Positions 9,168 through 20,649 of a DNA stretch of 64,000 nucleotides are shown here, in pieces. The stretch's first letter is position 1. Every line of letters starts with the position of its first letter. The position numbers and the translations under genes were made by a program. Under the pieces are notes generated by a model that was given only the letters and a program-made list of their open reading frames with translations, was not told where the DNA came from and made no database searches. Source of the DNA: Macrophomina tecta (Eukaryota > Ascomycota > Dothideomycetes > Botryosphaeriales > Botryosphaeriaceae); the NCBI GenBank assembly GCA_024180945.1, contig JAKSGN010000026.1:1-64000 (forward strand), written 5' to 3'.

Positions 9168-11914
9168 ATGGCTTCCAGCGTACCTACTCCCTCTGCTTCT
9201 GCATCCTCCAGGCGCCCAGCGTCTTCTACTGCTTCTGTAGTCCCATCAACGTCTGCCGAAGCGCTTCGGGACCGTCGTCATAACCCACAGCGCTCCATCG
9301 AGTCATTCAATGCTGCTAGCCGCCGCGCGTTTAGCACCTATCAGGCCCGCAACGCGGAGCCTCGCCGTCACTTCACCGATGAGGAATATGAGGAGTATAC
9401 TGACTGGTGTACTGGTCGTATTCCACGCAGTTGAAGCCCAGAGGAGTCATCAGCGCTCCATTGAGCGTAACTACGTCTACTTCTCGCAAGATGTGGATGG
9501 CAAGCAAGGCCTCTACAGGCGTCCAATTAAGGAGTTTACGTGGAGGAAGGTCTTGAAGAAGCAAGGGGTATTTGATGCCATCGCACAAGCGCATTATGAC
9601 ACGGCACATGGAGGTAAGTAAACATTTAAGGTTACAGAGATCTCTGGAGATATTACGCTATAATTTGGTGTATATCTCCCGCTTTCCCCGAGAAACCTAC
9701 TTACGAGGCATAGGCGTCGAAACGACGTTCAAGGACGTTCAGTGCCGTTATTACGGCGTAACACGCAAAGATGTTCAAGAAGCGCTTAAACCCTGTCATG
9801 TGTGCGTCCGCAGACGTCATCAACAAAGCGTCCGGGCACGTCTTCGCCCTGCAGTCGTCAAAGAGCTCTTTGAGGAGGTCCAGATTGACCTCATCGACTA
9901 CAGCAATCGTCTCGACCCCGTTACAGGTGATTGATACATTCTGCACATGCGAGACTGTTTTACGGATTACACGCTGCTTGTTCCACTGCCAGAGAAGTTA
10001 TCCAGGGTCGTTGCGGCAGGAGTGCTGCGTTGGGTCGTTGCTCTTGGACCACCCAAGGAGGTGCAAAATGATCGAGGTATGAGAACCCCGGAGATTCCTT
10101 ATATACTTTGGCTGTGAATCTCCGCCTTTCCCGGTCAGGCCTCAGTGCTAACGCATTTAACAAGGAAGTGAGTTCCTCGCAGCGACGAGAGTAATCTTCC
10201 AGCACTACGGCTTTGCTATCCATGTTAGCCGGCCGGGTCATCCGCAGTCTCAAGGCAGGATTGAGCAAGCCAATGGGCAAGCGAAAGCTGCTACTGAGGC
10301 CGCGAAGATTGAATACGGCCACCCCGGCTTTGCTCATGCGTGCGTTGACGCGACGATTACGCTGAACAATCGTATAGCAAGAAACCGACGTTGCACGTCC
10401 TACTTCGCTATCTTTGGCCGCACAATGTGGGCGAACAAGCCTTGTCGCGTTCCTCTTACGCAGCGTAATGATGCTATTGGGCCTCGTCTTATTGATGATG
10501 ACGCGCCTCCCCCAACCATCGAATGTCTCGACGAGTCCCCGGCAGCTAGCGGGGAGGAGGTAGCCGCCGTCGACTCTGCAGCACCTCAGAATCAAGCCAG
10601 GGCCAGCTCTTGCGGTGTTTTACATACAAATGAGGCCCCGGGCTTATCCAGCAAAGGTAAGGAGCCGCTGCGAGCATCAGCTGAAGACCCCGAACTGGCT
10701 GAAGCGCTGGAGAGGAGCCGGGAGCAGCGCAATGGGTGGGAAGACCTTCCACCGCTTGGTGACGCGTTTTGGGTGCCTGTTATACCTCACGAGGCTTCTT
10801 CCGGGACAGACCTTCATGAGTCTTCGCGGCATCCAGCCTCTCGTGCAACCTTGGCTTACTTCTTTGGAAGTGGCAAGGGTAAGGAGCGTGCCGCGCCTCC
10901 CTCGACTTCTCAGGCCACCCCAGGCACAATCTACCATAACGAAGAGGTAGGGTCGCCTTCTGAGTCGCCTTCGGAGGATGAGTGTCCGCAAAAGGATTCA
11001 AGCGTGGGATACGTCCCGCCCCCATATGGCTACCTCTTTCCGAGCCGGGGGCCTTACATCGAGCCGGAGAATGCAGAGAATGGTCACCGGGGTGACCTCC
11101 AGGTGCCAGTTTCCACCCCCAGTAGCAGTACACCTACTTCTCGTGGTGCCTCTATTGGAATAGCGCTCGCGGACGCTTCTGCTGGTCCAGAAGAGGCGTC
11201 CGCAGGTCAGGAGGAAGGGGAGCTGGGTGCTGAATCTACTTCTACTATACCCAGGAAACGAAAGGGGGTATCATTTGCTGGAGAAATGACCGGAGATGCC
11301 TTTGGAGAACCACTTTTCGATGACACCTCACAATACCACCCAAATGCGCCTCATGGACGTTGCGAGGCCGGCTTTGACCGCACAGGACATGACCAGGCTA
11401 TCCGAAATGCTCGTCAGAAGGCGCGGGAACGCATGGTTAAACATTTTAATACGTCACTGGCATCCGCCGAGTATAAGGTGGGTGACGTCGTCTCAGGGAC
11501 TATCCTGCCGCAGTACAAAGAAAGCAAAACAGGCGTACTTATTGGTGTGATTCACGAGGTACTCTACAAGACGAAGACGACTATAAGCATTACGTTTTAC
11601 AGACACCTTTTGGTATTGTTGACCGTCCTTTTGCAGCGAACGAGCTCGAGCTACTACACGAGTCCATGAGGCCTGAAAACCTCGATGAATTGCAAGCTCT
11701 TACCTCAGTTTCGCTCAAGGCTGCCTGCTATCGCAACGCCCTTGCCATGGGCACTACAGACCGTTGCTGCCACTGTACAAATGGCTGTACTTCTGACCGC
11801 TGTGGGTGCAGAAACGCCATGGCAAAGTGTACCAGACGTTGCCACAAGGGAGCGCCGTGTAGCAACTCGACGGAGCTTCCAGGAAGGCGAATCCTCGGCG
11901 CAGGGAGGTAGTAG
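9168..11914 (+). pseudogene. Integrase-core mobile-element gene with two introns (KRBA2/Ginger-like)
   Basis: A retroviral-type DDE integrase on the plus strand. Pieces in order: N-terminus MASSVPTPSASASSRRP; zinc-binding HHCC (HYDTAHGG ... RYYGVTRKDV ... CHVC); catalytic D in VQIDLID, D in VQNDRGSEF, E in GRIEQANGQ; a long low-complexity linker; and a Cys-rich tail (CCHCTNGCTSDRCGC...). Two introns fit exactly: 9614-9713, restoring HGG-VETTFKDV, and 10077-10164, restoring DRG-SEFLAA. Three lesions break it: a frameshift near 9415-9440, a TGA at about 9932 where CGA-to-TGA is likely, and a 1-nt loss near 11560. The integrase plus Cys-rich tail resembles KRBA2/Ginger-type transposases. I found no terminal repeats. 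Confidence 0.7.
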
Positions 11915-12731
11915 AGGCAGCACAACTCGGGCAGGGCGGGCTGTAAGGCCAACGAGGAAGGTTCTGGGCCAGGATTAGCTGGGGGAACAATTTGTATTAT
12001 AGTAGGCTGCACCATATAAAATTGCAACTGATCTCCGCTCTCTCTGGCGCCCACCACAGTAAAAGCTCAACACCATACGTCTGAAGCATATGTATAGGTA
12101 CCCCTCCCGGTTTCCGACATGCAACTACGACATTCCATTGCTACTATAGCGCTCCTGCAGCATATCACGAGGTACACGCGACGTTGACCGAGTTTTCTGC
12201 TCACAAGAAACGTCCAGAAGAATACCATACTAGCCCAGTATCCTTACTTCTTGATTCTACTGCTCTGAAGCTGCCCCGGCACATGCCCTAGCACATGCTT
12301 CAGCACGTGCTCTAGTATCTGCCGTAGCAGCTATTAAGGTAGTGTCTGACTATTTTGCCTTACTGCCTCAGATCAGCATCTACTCTTTGCCACCTCCTCA
12401 CTACTCCGCATCTTCACAAGCTTCGGATAGCAATATCGGCTTCTACTCTCCTCGGTTATTCAAACACTCATTTATGTATATAAGCAAGCCTACCTACCTC
12501 CGTCTCAGGAGACAGGCAGAATCTGCTCTCTTTCTGACCTCACGACTCTTCACTACCAAAATCCAACAGGTAGGCACGCCGCTGATTACAGTAGTAGCGA
12601 GCTGCATAAGAAGAGCGGTGAAAGGACCCTTTCTTCACATAATTTCTACTCGCGGAAGCTACGTATACATCACGCCTTCCCTTCATACGCGCTACTTCCG
12701 CAATCGCTATCGTGCTTGCCCCCATAAGGCG

Positions 12732-12840
12732 TCACGGGGCCTGCCCTGGCACATGCCTTGCGGCCGCATTCTGGCTATATAAGAACCTCTGTCCCTACCC
12801 CTCCTCCTCTTCTTTACTTCAGCAAGATCCAAGTCACGGT
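12732..12840 (+). promoter_or_regulatory. LTR-like promoter block with TATA box
   Basis: A TATA box (GGCTATATAAGAACC, about 12773-12787) follows a TCACGGGGCCTGCCCTGGCACATGCC block and is followed by a pyrimidine-rich leader. A similar block (CAGGCACGTGC ... GGGCTATAAAACC) lies in reverse at 28640-28757. The arrangement resembles U3-R of fungal LTR retrotransposons, but no TG/CA ends or target duplication could be defined. From 11915 to 12731 there is no recognisable gene, only short ORFs. Confidence 0.35.
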
Positions 12841-12907
12841 CGGCGCCAGGCTTTCTAACCATACGCCATACGCCATACGGGCTTGTATGGTTAATGGCGT
12901 ATGGTTT

Positions 12908-12915
12908 ATCTCCGT
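12908..12915. repeat. Left 8-bp target-site duplication of hAT C
   Basis: ATCTCCGT, repeated exactly at 15641-15648 on the other side of the element. The joined empty site would sit in a local palindrome, ATGGTTTA ... TAAACCAT. Confidence 0.92.
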
Positions 12916-15640
12916 CAGACATCCCAGTAATAAATATATATTTATTATTAAGGGCATATTTATTGTTAAGCTTTTCCATAAGGATAATAATATAGACGCT
13001 GCCAATAAATATATATTGTTAACTATTAATAATATAGGCCCACTATTTTCCAGCGCCAATTCCCCCAGAGTGTTTCAGATTAAATTGCAGTCTTGTACGC
13101 ATATTACTGCTTATCAGGCCTCTAGATAGGAGGTGAACTCCAATGTTTGTAACTCCTAGCAACCGAAACTGCTGCCTCGCCATACCCGTCACGTTGCAAG
13201 TACGCAGTTCGTAATACATCAGCGACATATCTCTACACACGACAATGGACGTCAACATATCCTCACTGCCCCAATCCAATGCCCCGTCAAGTTCTTCCTC
13301 CGTGGTACCCTCTGACAGTGCCTCACAAGTTGCCAGCACACTGTCAGAACCCGAGGCATCGTCAGCTCAGCATACGGTCAAGAGACGGAAACTGAGAGCC
13401 ACATCAACATGGGATCACTTTCGAGAAGCTCAAGGCGACGAGCCACGTACTATGAGCGGGAAATTACTTCACTACTGCACGCGTTGTCGCAATCCATCCT
13501 GGTCAACCCACATATCTGGCAACGCCCGCTATCATCTCGAGAAGGCTCATCACATACTTGTTCGAGAGGATTCAAAATCTCAAAACAGGCGCCAACTAGC
13601 CATCGAAAATGCCTTCGCAAGAACAACCGGCAAGCGGCTGCAGCAAGTCAGGGAGAATGAGATGAACACTCTACGGAGTGTAATCAATGTCGATGCCTTT
13701 CGAGAGGCACAGATGTTGCTATCCGCACATAAACATTTACCGCTCAACTTCGTAACCTGGCCGGAATACCAGGCACTTCTGGCCGCGATAAACCCTGCCG
13801 TTGAAGAGTTCCTAACTGATTCCGGTAGCACAGTTGCGGCGGACTTGGATAGGGCCTACGATGCGCATCAACAATCCGTAAAGGAATGGCTAGAACGTGC
13901 CCGGAGCCTCGTACACATTGCTATGGACATATGGTCTTCTCCTCAGCGGAAGGCCTATATCGCTGTTCACGCCCAATGGGTTGACGAGGCCTACAAACCT
14001 CGGAAAGCATTGCTAGGGCTACCAAACCTCCGCCGCTCTCACGCCGGCACGGCTATGGCACCTCACTTGATGACGATTATCCGACAGTACCACTTAGCGC
14101 CCCGAATCGGCTACTTCACTGGGGACAATGACGCAAAGAATGACACCTGTCTCCGCCAACTTGCTGTTGAGCTGTCGCAAGAGTACGGCCTTACACTTGA
14201 CCCAGTGTCCTCTCGAACGCGGTGTGCCGGCCACATCATTAACTTGTCCCTTCAAGCCTTTCTCTTTGCAACTAGTGAGGACGCTCTGCAGGCCGCAATT
14301 GCGCAGGCGCAACACGAGGTAAATGATGTAACAGTTGCGGACGCGTTACACGACCAAATTCAGTCGAACACTTGTCACAAGAGTCACGACAGGCGCAAGA
14401 AACGCCATGACACTGCCGGCTGGCGGAGCATCGGCCCAATGGGTAAACTCCACAACATTGCGGTGTTCATCCGTAATTCCACAGTGCGCAACGATGCATG
14501 GGATGACATTGCAGAAAAGGCGCTTGGAATTGACAATATCACCCGTTGGAACTCATGGTTCAAGTTGCTTGATGCGGCTATCAGCCAAGAGGGTCCATTG
14601 TCAATATTCCTCAACCAATACCACAACGAGCTGGAAGACGACATCCTCACACATGATGATTGGCAAGTACTCAAAATGACTCACGAGTTCTTGCAGCCGT
14701 TTTACCAAGCGACCTTGGAGCAGCAAATGGAGTGGGCATCAATAGATCAGGTGCTAGAGAATATGGATATTCTTTTCATGCAGTTTGAGAATGCCAAGGT
14801 AAGCCATGGACGGCTCGATCGATTACCAGACCTGGACTGATGTTAAAGCAGGGCAAATACGCCAGCAACGCGCGTATGGTTCATTCCATTCACATGGGTT
14901 GGTGGGTTCTCTCGAAGCATTATGAAGAGAGTGACAGAAACCCAATATATGCCACGGCATTATTGCTCCATCCAGAAAAGCGCCGGAGGTACCTTGACCG
15001 CCACTGGGCAGAGGAATGGAGGCAGACCGCTATTGCTGGTGCACGGCAGCATTGGGCGAAGTACAAGGACCGGCCACTCCCGTCGGAGTCCGCGGCTCGG
15101 CTGAACGACGAACGACGGGAAGTAACACCGTACGAGCGTATCAAGCAGTCAATGAGTGTCTTGGATGAACCCGGAGATGAGGATGAATTCGAAAAATTCG
15201 TCAATTCTCCGCCAAGACCTATGACGACCAAAACACCGCTTGAATGGTGGTGTCGAGAAGAACAGAGGATTGAGTATCCACGTTTACACCAATTGGCCAT
15301 TGACATACTAAGTGTGCCGGCGATGTCCGACGATCCGGAACGGGTATTCTCTTGCGCAAGGCGGACAATTTCTTGGGACAGGGCACGGCTCTCGCCTGAT
15401 ACTATCGAGAAGCTTCAATGCCTGAGCAACTGGGTGAAGAATGACTTGGTCCGCAAAGTCTACGTGGCAGTAGATGGTAAGGTCATGGATATTGCTGGCG
15501 GCAACGACGACATGCATGGCGCTTCAGTTTTATATTAATAATTATTGATAAGCTTAGCAATCGATAATAATATTAGGATCTGCCAATGAATACATAAGAA
15601 TATGTCAATATTATGTATTTATTTATTATTGGGATGTCTG
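12916..15640 (+). mobile_element. Complete hAT transposon C with perfect target duplication
   Basis: Ends are CAGACATCCCAGTAATAAATA (12916) and, inverted at 15640, CAGACATCCCAATAATAAATA: 20 of 21 positions match. Each tip is flanked by the same 8 bases, ATCTCCGT (12908-12915 and 15641-15648), the length expected for hAT. The inner flanks (to about 13020 and from about 15530) are also inverted repeats rich in AATAATATTA. The element is 2725 bp and carries one two-exon transposase gene with no visible lesion, so it is a recent insertion and probably autonomous. Confidence 0.93.
13245..15538 (+). CDS. hAT transposase (element C), two exons, intact
   Basis: Exon 1 runs 13245-14798 and exon 2 about 14852-15538, giving roughly 746 residues. 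The intron (GTAAGC ... CTGAT ... GCAG) falls between codons and joins MQFENAK to GKYASNARMVHS; the homologous hAT at 50.5 kb has an intron at the same place. Domains: BED-like finger (CTRC ... H-x4-H, residues about 75-105); RNase-H-like core with AMDIWSS and GYFTGDNDAKND; C-terminal dimerisation region PAMSDDPERVFSCARRTISWDRARL. No stop or frameshift is visible. The protein should excise and insert element C from the inverted ends 300 bp away on each side. Confidence 0.9.
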
Positions 15641-15731
15641 ATCTCCGTATGGTACTGTAAACCATATATTGCCCATACAGTAAATGACGTCATACATGAC
15701 CGCGCTCTTAGCTTGGCAGTGTAGCTCCTAT

Positions 15732-17879
15732 CTAGCCTGTTGCGCTTTCCTCGAGATATTGCTCCACCATTTCAACTGGTAGTCCAGACGTGATACCGCT
15801 GCGGATCCAGCTCTTCAAGCACTCCCCCTTCTCAATAGTGGAGGATCCTAGCAGCATTCGATCCCATGATATCGTACGGCGTGCACCGGAAAAGACCCGT
15901 TCGGGGTCGGCGGACATGGCGGGGATCGAGAGGATATCAATGGCCATCTTTGACAGACGTGGATAACGTTCCCGCTGCTCATCACGAAGCCACCAGCTAA
16001 GCGGCGAACAGTCGATCTGGATAGGTGTCTGTGCAGTATAGGCTTCATATTCGTCGACGTCGGGCATTGTGCCTACAACATCGAGCTCCTGAGCAAGAAG
16101 ATCGTACTCGTCCGGCTATGCTAGTGGCACTAAGGAAGGTACCGAGCGTATGGTTGGCAGCCCTTTGTAGTCGTCCTCCCACAGTCTCTGGACGTTGTTG
16201 AAGACCTTCTTATGCCAAGGCTTCGGCCAGTTCTTCTGAATATGGGCCTTTCTTCGTGAAGGATGAAGAATAAGTGCCGCGGCGTACGCAGGACTCTCGT
16301 CCGATAGCTGATAATATTTGTCGAAGACATGCCAGCTAGCAAGCACACAGCCCAGCAGCTGTTGGTCATCTCTATATTTGTCGAAAGCGTGATTATAGTG
16401 CTTGTGAAGAACGTCCATGGTGAATAACGTATGGTCGAGCGTCGTGCGATAGCCCTCCGTTAGCAGCGTTATCCTCCAGAATGGCTGGAGGAAGTTTCGG
16501 GTACGATGAAGAGTTTGCCAATCCTGCGGTGTTAGATAGTCACCCATCAGACTGTCGTAGTACTTGTCTTGATACCACTTCACGTGCTCCTGCTTCTCAA
16601 GTGTTACGTCAAGAAGAAGAAACCACGAGTTCCAGCGCGTATCATTGTCAAGCCCTAGCACCCTGCCAGCACGCCTCTTGAACAGATTATATCTGTAGTC
16701 GTTCGCCCTTATGTGGATAGCGATATTATGGACTTTACCAAGAGGTCCCATTTCGCGCCAGCCAAGGCCTTTGCTTCTCTTCCAAGCCTCGATCATATCC
16801 ATGTCGTAAGAAGCCTCATCGAGCTCCTCGATTTGTTTACAAGCAGCTTCGACAGCCTCCTGCGAATGCATGAAGAGGAAGGCTTGTACGATGAGGTTGA
16901 CAACGTGGCCGTGGCAGCGGATACGGCGATGTTCTGCCCGCCACATGGTGCCTTTCTCCCTCAGGTAGCCGCTGAGCGCACGGCAAAGGACGTCATTGGC
17001 GCCATGGTTATCGCCTGTAACATATCCTATCTTATGCCAGATGCCATATTCTTCAAGCACTGGCTGAAGAAGTTTCCATTGCTCAGCCCCACTGTGGCTA
17101 CCGGGGCCATCTATGCCAGGAAGCTCGGACAGAGCGAGTAGAGCCTGACGGACTTCCTTTGTATCCTCCTCCACCAATTGTACGCAAGTTCCGAGGAAAG
17201 CTTTGTGGTTTGGCGCGCTCCATACGTCGGCGGAAAGGTGAAGCTTTGAGACCGAGGATTGGAGCTTCTGTCGCAGGATGTCTTTGTGAACAAAGTAGGA
17301 GTTGGAAACAAGCTTCTGGACTGAGCCGTGGGAGAGGCTGATGATGTCCCCTGCAGTGTAGTTAACTGCCAGAAGCAAAGCGTGTAGCTCCGGCCATTGG
17401 CTGCAATTGTAAGGAAGGTTCCGCACCGTGACCAGCTGAACCAAAGCCTCAATTGCAGCCTTTGGATTCAGAGCGTCCTGGAGCACCTGCTCCTCGCGCA
17501 TTTGAAGCTTGACGGTGTTTACATGGCCGGCCTTAGCAAAGGCGTCTTTAAGGAGCGAATTCCGTGCTCTCTTTACCGGATGTGCCTCTGAGCATTCTAC
17601 CTCGATTGAGTGGACCTTCAATAGGTGATTGCGGAAGGTAGTTGAGACGTAAGTAGAATAAGATGGGCTGACGCAGTATTTACAGTAGAAGACGAGGTCC
17701 TTCTTTTGGCCTCCACGTTCGGGCTCGGAGCTTTGCGGCCGACGAGCATGCTCCCAGGTAGAATCAGTTGTGCGAGCACGCCTTTTTTTCGAGGAGGTTG
17801 AGGACAGGGTCTTCGGGGTCTCGGTTTGCTCAGATGAACTCTCGATCGACTCCACGACCGAGAAGGAGGAGGAGGACAT
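15732..17879 (-). pseudogene. hAT transposase (element D), one stop
   Basis: One frame of about 715 codons from ATG 17879 to TAG 15732, broken by a single TAG at 16113-16115 (VPLA-stop-PDEYD), explicable as CAG-to-TAG. N-terminal BED-like finger (CKYCVSPSYSTYVSTTFRNH), core VTGDNHGANDVL, and dimerisation block PAMSADPERVFSGARRTISWDRMLL. It is a different family from A, B and C, closest in style to C. I searched 15650-15731 and 17880-18110 for matching terminal repeats and did not find a convincing pair, so the element limits are unknown. Confidence 0.85.
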
Positions 17880-18247
17880 TACTAAAAAAAAATATTGGTG
17901 GTTCTAGACAGAAATGCTTGGTTAGATGGCATAAATTTGGGGCTGAATTGGGTATCGAAGGAATGAACCTTTTGATGTCGCCTTCTTGAGCGACGGTAAG
18001 TGAATATATCTACCTAAACTGCTGCTAGCCCAATCTAGATGAGGTGTGACGTGTATCAGAATTCAAACTATAGTGTAACCGCTCAGAGTATTACCTCCTT
18101 ATTTTAATGTATGGTGATATGGGCATTAATAATTCATGCGTTCTAGAGCTATCCAGGAACCTCTCTTACGCAACACCAACCGAGTCCGGAACAAGAATTT
18201 TCCGGCGTATGATCATACTTAAACCATACGGCCGAGCTGTATGGTAT

Positions 18248-20591
18248 CCCTTCGTAGGCTGGATATGCTCTCAATCTATGGAGAGCTTGAGAGCGACAGG
18301 GGTGGTGACAGGGGTCAGAACACCAAAGTCATCAGGGGCTTTTCGCAGCCCAATAATCGCAATAATTCAACTAAAACGTAGTGTTTTGAGGTCGCATAAG
18401 CTGTCAAATTCAAATGAGGCTATTTTCATTTATATATATTCGATTTACGGCCCAAATCTTGGTGTTTTAGATCTAAATCGCGACGAATTCGCGACCAAAT
18501 CGAGCCCAACTTCCACATCAAATTCAACTGCTTCCTATCACCCGATTCAAGTGATTTTTGAAGCAAATGCCTTCACAAAGATTCAGATTACATAGCCCAC
18601 AGCCCCACCTTGGCCTTGGTGGCCGAATGTTGGTGGAACGCTCTGCAAGTGGCCTTCGAATACGCGTTGATTTGCGCATGTTAGCCATACATTCACTGCA
18701 GTTCCCTTGGACCTTAAGCCTCTCATATTGATGTTCTTCGCGTGGAATCTCAGGATAACGAGGCTCTGCTCGTCCACGGCGTCCGTCAACGCGTTCTGAG
18801 CGTTCAAAGAGCTGCTCCCAAAGCCTCTGGCGGAATGCGTTCAGGGACGCGAATGGAGGTTTCTCATCGTCATCCAAGCCTCTACAAGTGAGCAGATATG
18901 CATTGATGATCGATGATTGGAAGAGGAAGTTCCAAAGAGGCTTCCATGTTCGATAACAAAGTCGATTGATTTGGCGTTCGGCTTTGAATTGGTCAAAACG
19001 GTCAACCGCATTCTTGTTGTGATTGTACTCGTCTGCCCACCTCGGAATCTCCATATCTTGTTCCACGTTATCACCAAATGGCTTCCGAGTGATCTTCGAA
19101 TTGGTGGAGGTCTTTGTGGGCCGCCGTCGTCGTCGAATCACCCATTGTTTACCGTCATGAACAGTGCTCATAAATAGCACAATTCTTGCATCCTGCCAGC
19201 CAAATTGCATTGACTGCTCGTCCTGTGATAGACAGCAATACTGCGTGCCCCATTCGATCTGTCCTTCATTTTTTGACCTCAAATCTCGAAGCCTTTGGTC
19301 TAAACCACGGTTATCTTCTTTGGTGGCTTGCTTCTTTTTGCTGGCTGCCTTCTCTTCATTCTTCTCACGCTGTGTCTTGCCCATTCGAACAGTCCCTGCA
19401 GCGCCAATATTCTCGTTCCGGAGCGTTGTCATAAGCCGCGCAGAAGTAAACAGATTGTCTATCCAAACGATGTATTTTGGGCTGTCAAATGGCAGCTCAT
19501 GCGGGCATAACTGAGCCACCAAATCGGGCATCACTGCAGCCGTCTGTGTGAGGTTAATTTCGTACTGTTCGTCGGTGTAATACTCGTCAAGATCCCACGG
19601 TCCTTCGCCATTTGAATGGAACATCCAATCAACCAAAAAAGCCTCGTTACAAAGCGCCCAAATCTTGAATCCAATAGGCGTTGGTTTGGATGGAATATTG
19701 ACTGTTTCGGAGGCTCTGCCTTGGAAGCCTTGGATCGATTCATCCACCGTTAAATGCGTTCCCACGCACCAAACAGCTTTGAAGTTAGCCCGCAGCTTGT
19801 CAGATAGCCCTTGAATCTTATCATACACCTTACGTCCGGGTGCGAGGCTGTGAGTTCGAAAGAATCGATCTATTTGGGCAAACCGAATCTTGGATATTCG
19901 TTCTGCGACTTCTTCGTGTCTCCAACCACCCAACGCTGTTCTTTCCCAGTACTGTTCAAGCCTAGGAGAGTCATGAACACCCATAAAGATCAAACAGCCA
20001 TAGTATGCGTCCATTTCGCCTTGCGTTGCTGCGTGCCATGGCCGTTCGTGTGGTTGTGACCGATTTTCAACTGCCCAGGCTCCCGCAGCATTTGTGTACT
20101 TCAACAACAGCTCTCGAATATCATCTGTGAACACGAGAGACCAATGACCAAGCGCATCATCTCGCTGAAGGTAAGATGGCTTTACTTGAGGGTGGCCATG
20201 CGTGATAGGATCGATTTGAATGGGCTCAAAATCGGGTATTGGCCATACCGGAGGTGGAGGGCTTCGTTTGCCTTTTTTTGACTTGTGCTCGAGTGGATCT
20301 TCAGGAACGGTATCTAAATCGCGTTTAACCATGCTGAATTACGCTATATTCGAATATTAAATAATAAGATCAAGCGTGGAGTGAGTAATGCAGCAATAAC
20401 GCGTTGTTTTGAGCCTTGTTTTGAGCGTTGTTTTGGGTGGTAAAAAAGCCCCTGAGAGCTCGGCCCATTTTTAGCGCCGCAATCCTAACGATCTGATTGG
20501 CTCGGAGCTTAGCAAACACCGATCTTGGCACGCGGGCACCAAACCACTTTGAGCTCTCCATAGATTGAGAGCATATCCAGCCTACGAAGGG
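18248..20591 (-). mobile_element. piggyBac transposon with 40-bp inverted ends
   Basis: CCCTTCGTAGGCTGGATATG and the next 20 bases at 18248-18287 recur as an exact inverted copy at 20552-20591. The tips begin CCC as in piggyBac elements. The ORF between them is a full piggyBac transposase. The expected TTAA target duplication is absent: the flanking tetramers are GTAT on the left and ATGA on the right, so the site has drifted, the insertion was non-canonical, or the true tips are slightly different. Confidence 0.85.
18524..20332 (-). CDS. piggyBac transposase, intact
   Basis: A 602-residue ORF from ATG 20332. It fits the DDE_Tnp_1_7 family: the three catalytic aspartates are recognisable as D197 (HLTVDESIQGF), D292 (VWIDNLFTS) and D444 (NHNKNAVDRFDQ). 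The lysine-rich stretch around 318-345 could be a nuclear signal. The C-terminus (about 550-595) has a Cys/His cluster, CSECMANMRK ... CGLCNLNLCEGICFKNH, the zinc-binding domain used for end recognition. No intron or lesion is visible. Length is the family norm, and with matching ends the element may be autonomous. Confidence 0.92.
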   Translation of the reverse strand: MVKRDLDTVPEDPLEHKSKKGKRSPPPPVWPIPDFEPIQIDPITHGHPQVKPSYLQRDDALGHWSLVFTDDIRELLLKYTNAAGAWAVENRSQPHERPWHAATQGEMDAYYGCLIFMGVHDSPRLEQYWERTALGGWRHEEVAERISKIRFAQIDRFFRTHSLAPGRKVYDKIQGLSDKLRANFKAVWCVGTHLTVDESIQGFQGRASETVNIPSKPTPIGFKIWALCNEAFLVDWMFHSNGEGPWDLDEYYTDEQYEINLTQTAAVMPDLVAQLCPHELPFDSPKYIVWIDNLFTSARLMTTLRNENIGAAGTVRMGKTQREKNEEKAASKKKQATKEDNRGLDQRLRDLRSKNEGQIEWGTQYCCLSQDEQSMQFGWQDARIVLFMSTVHDGKQWVIRRRRRPTKTSTNSKITRKPFGDNVEQDMEIPRWADEYNHNKNAVDRFDQFKAERQINRLCYRTWKPLWNFLFQSSIINAYLLTCRGLDDDEKPPFASLNAFRQRLWEQLFERSERVDGRRGRAEPRYPEIPREEHQYERLKVQGNCSECMANMRKSTRIRRPLAERSTNIRPPRPRWGCGLCNLNLCEGICFKNHLNRVIGSS

Positions 20592-20649
20592 ATGATAGTC
20601 GAACTTGTGTATGAAACCTAATACATGAGTATTACAGATCAGGTTACAG

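Noticed and set aside
15650..18110. Terminal repeats for hAT element D
   Set aside because: Only weak partial matches (GGGCATA-like words) were found between the flanks; not enough to call tips.
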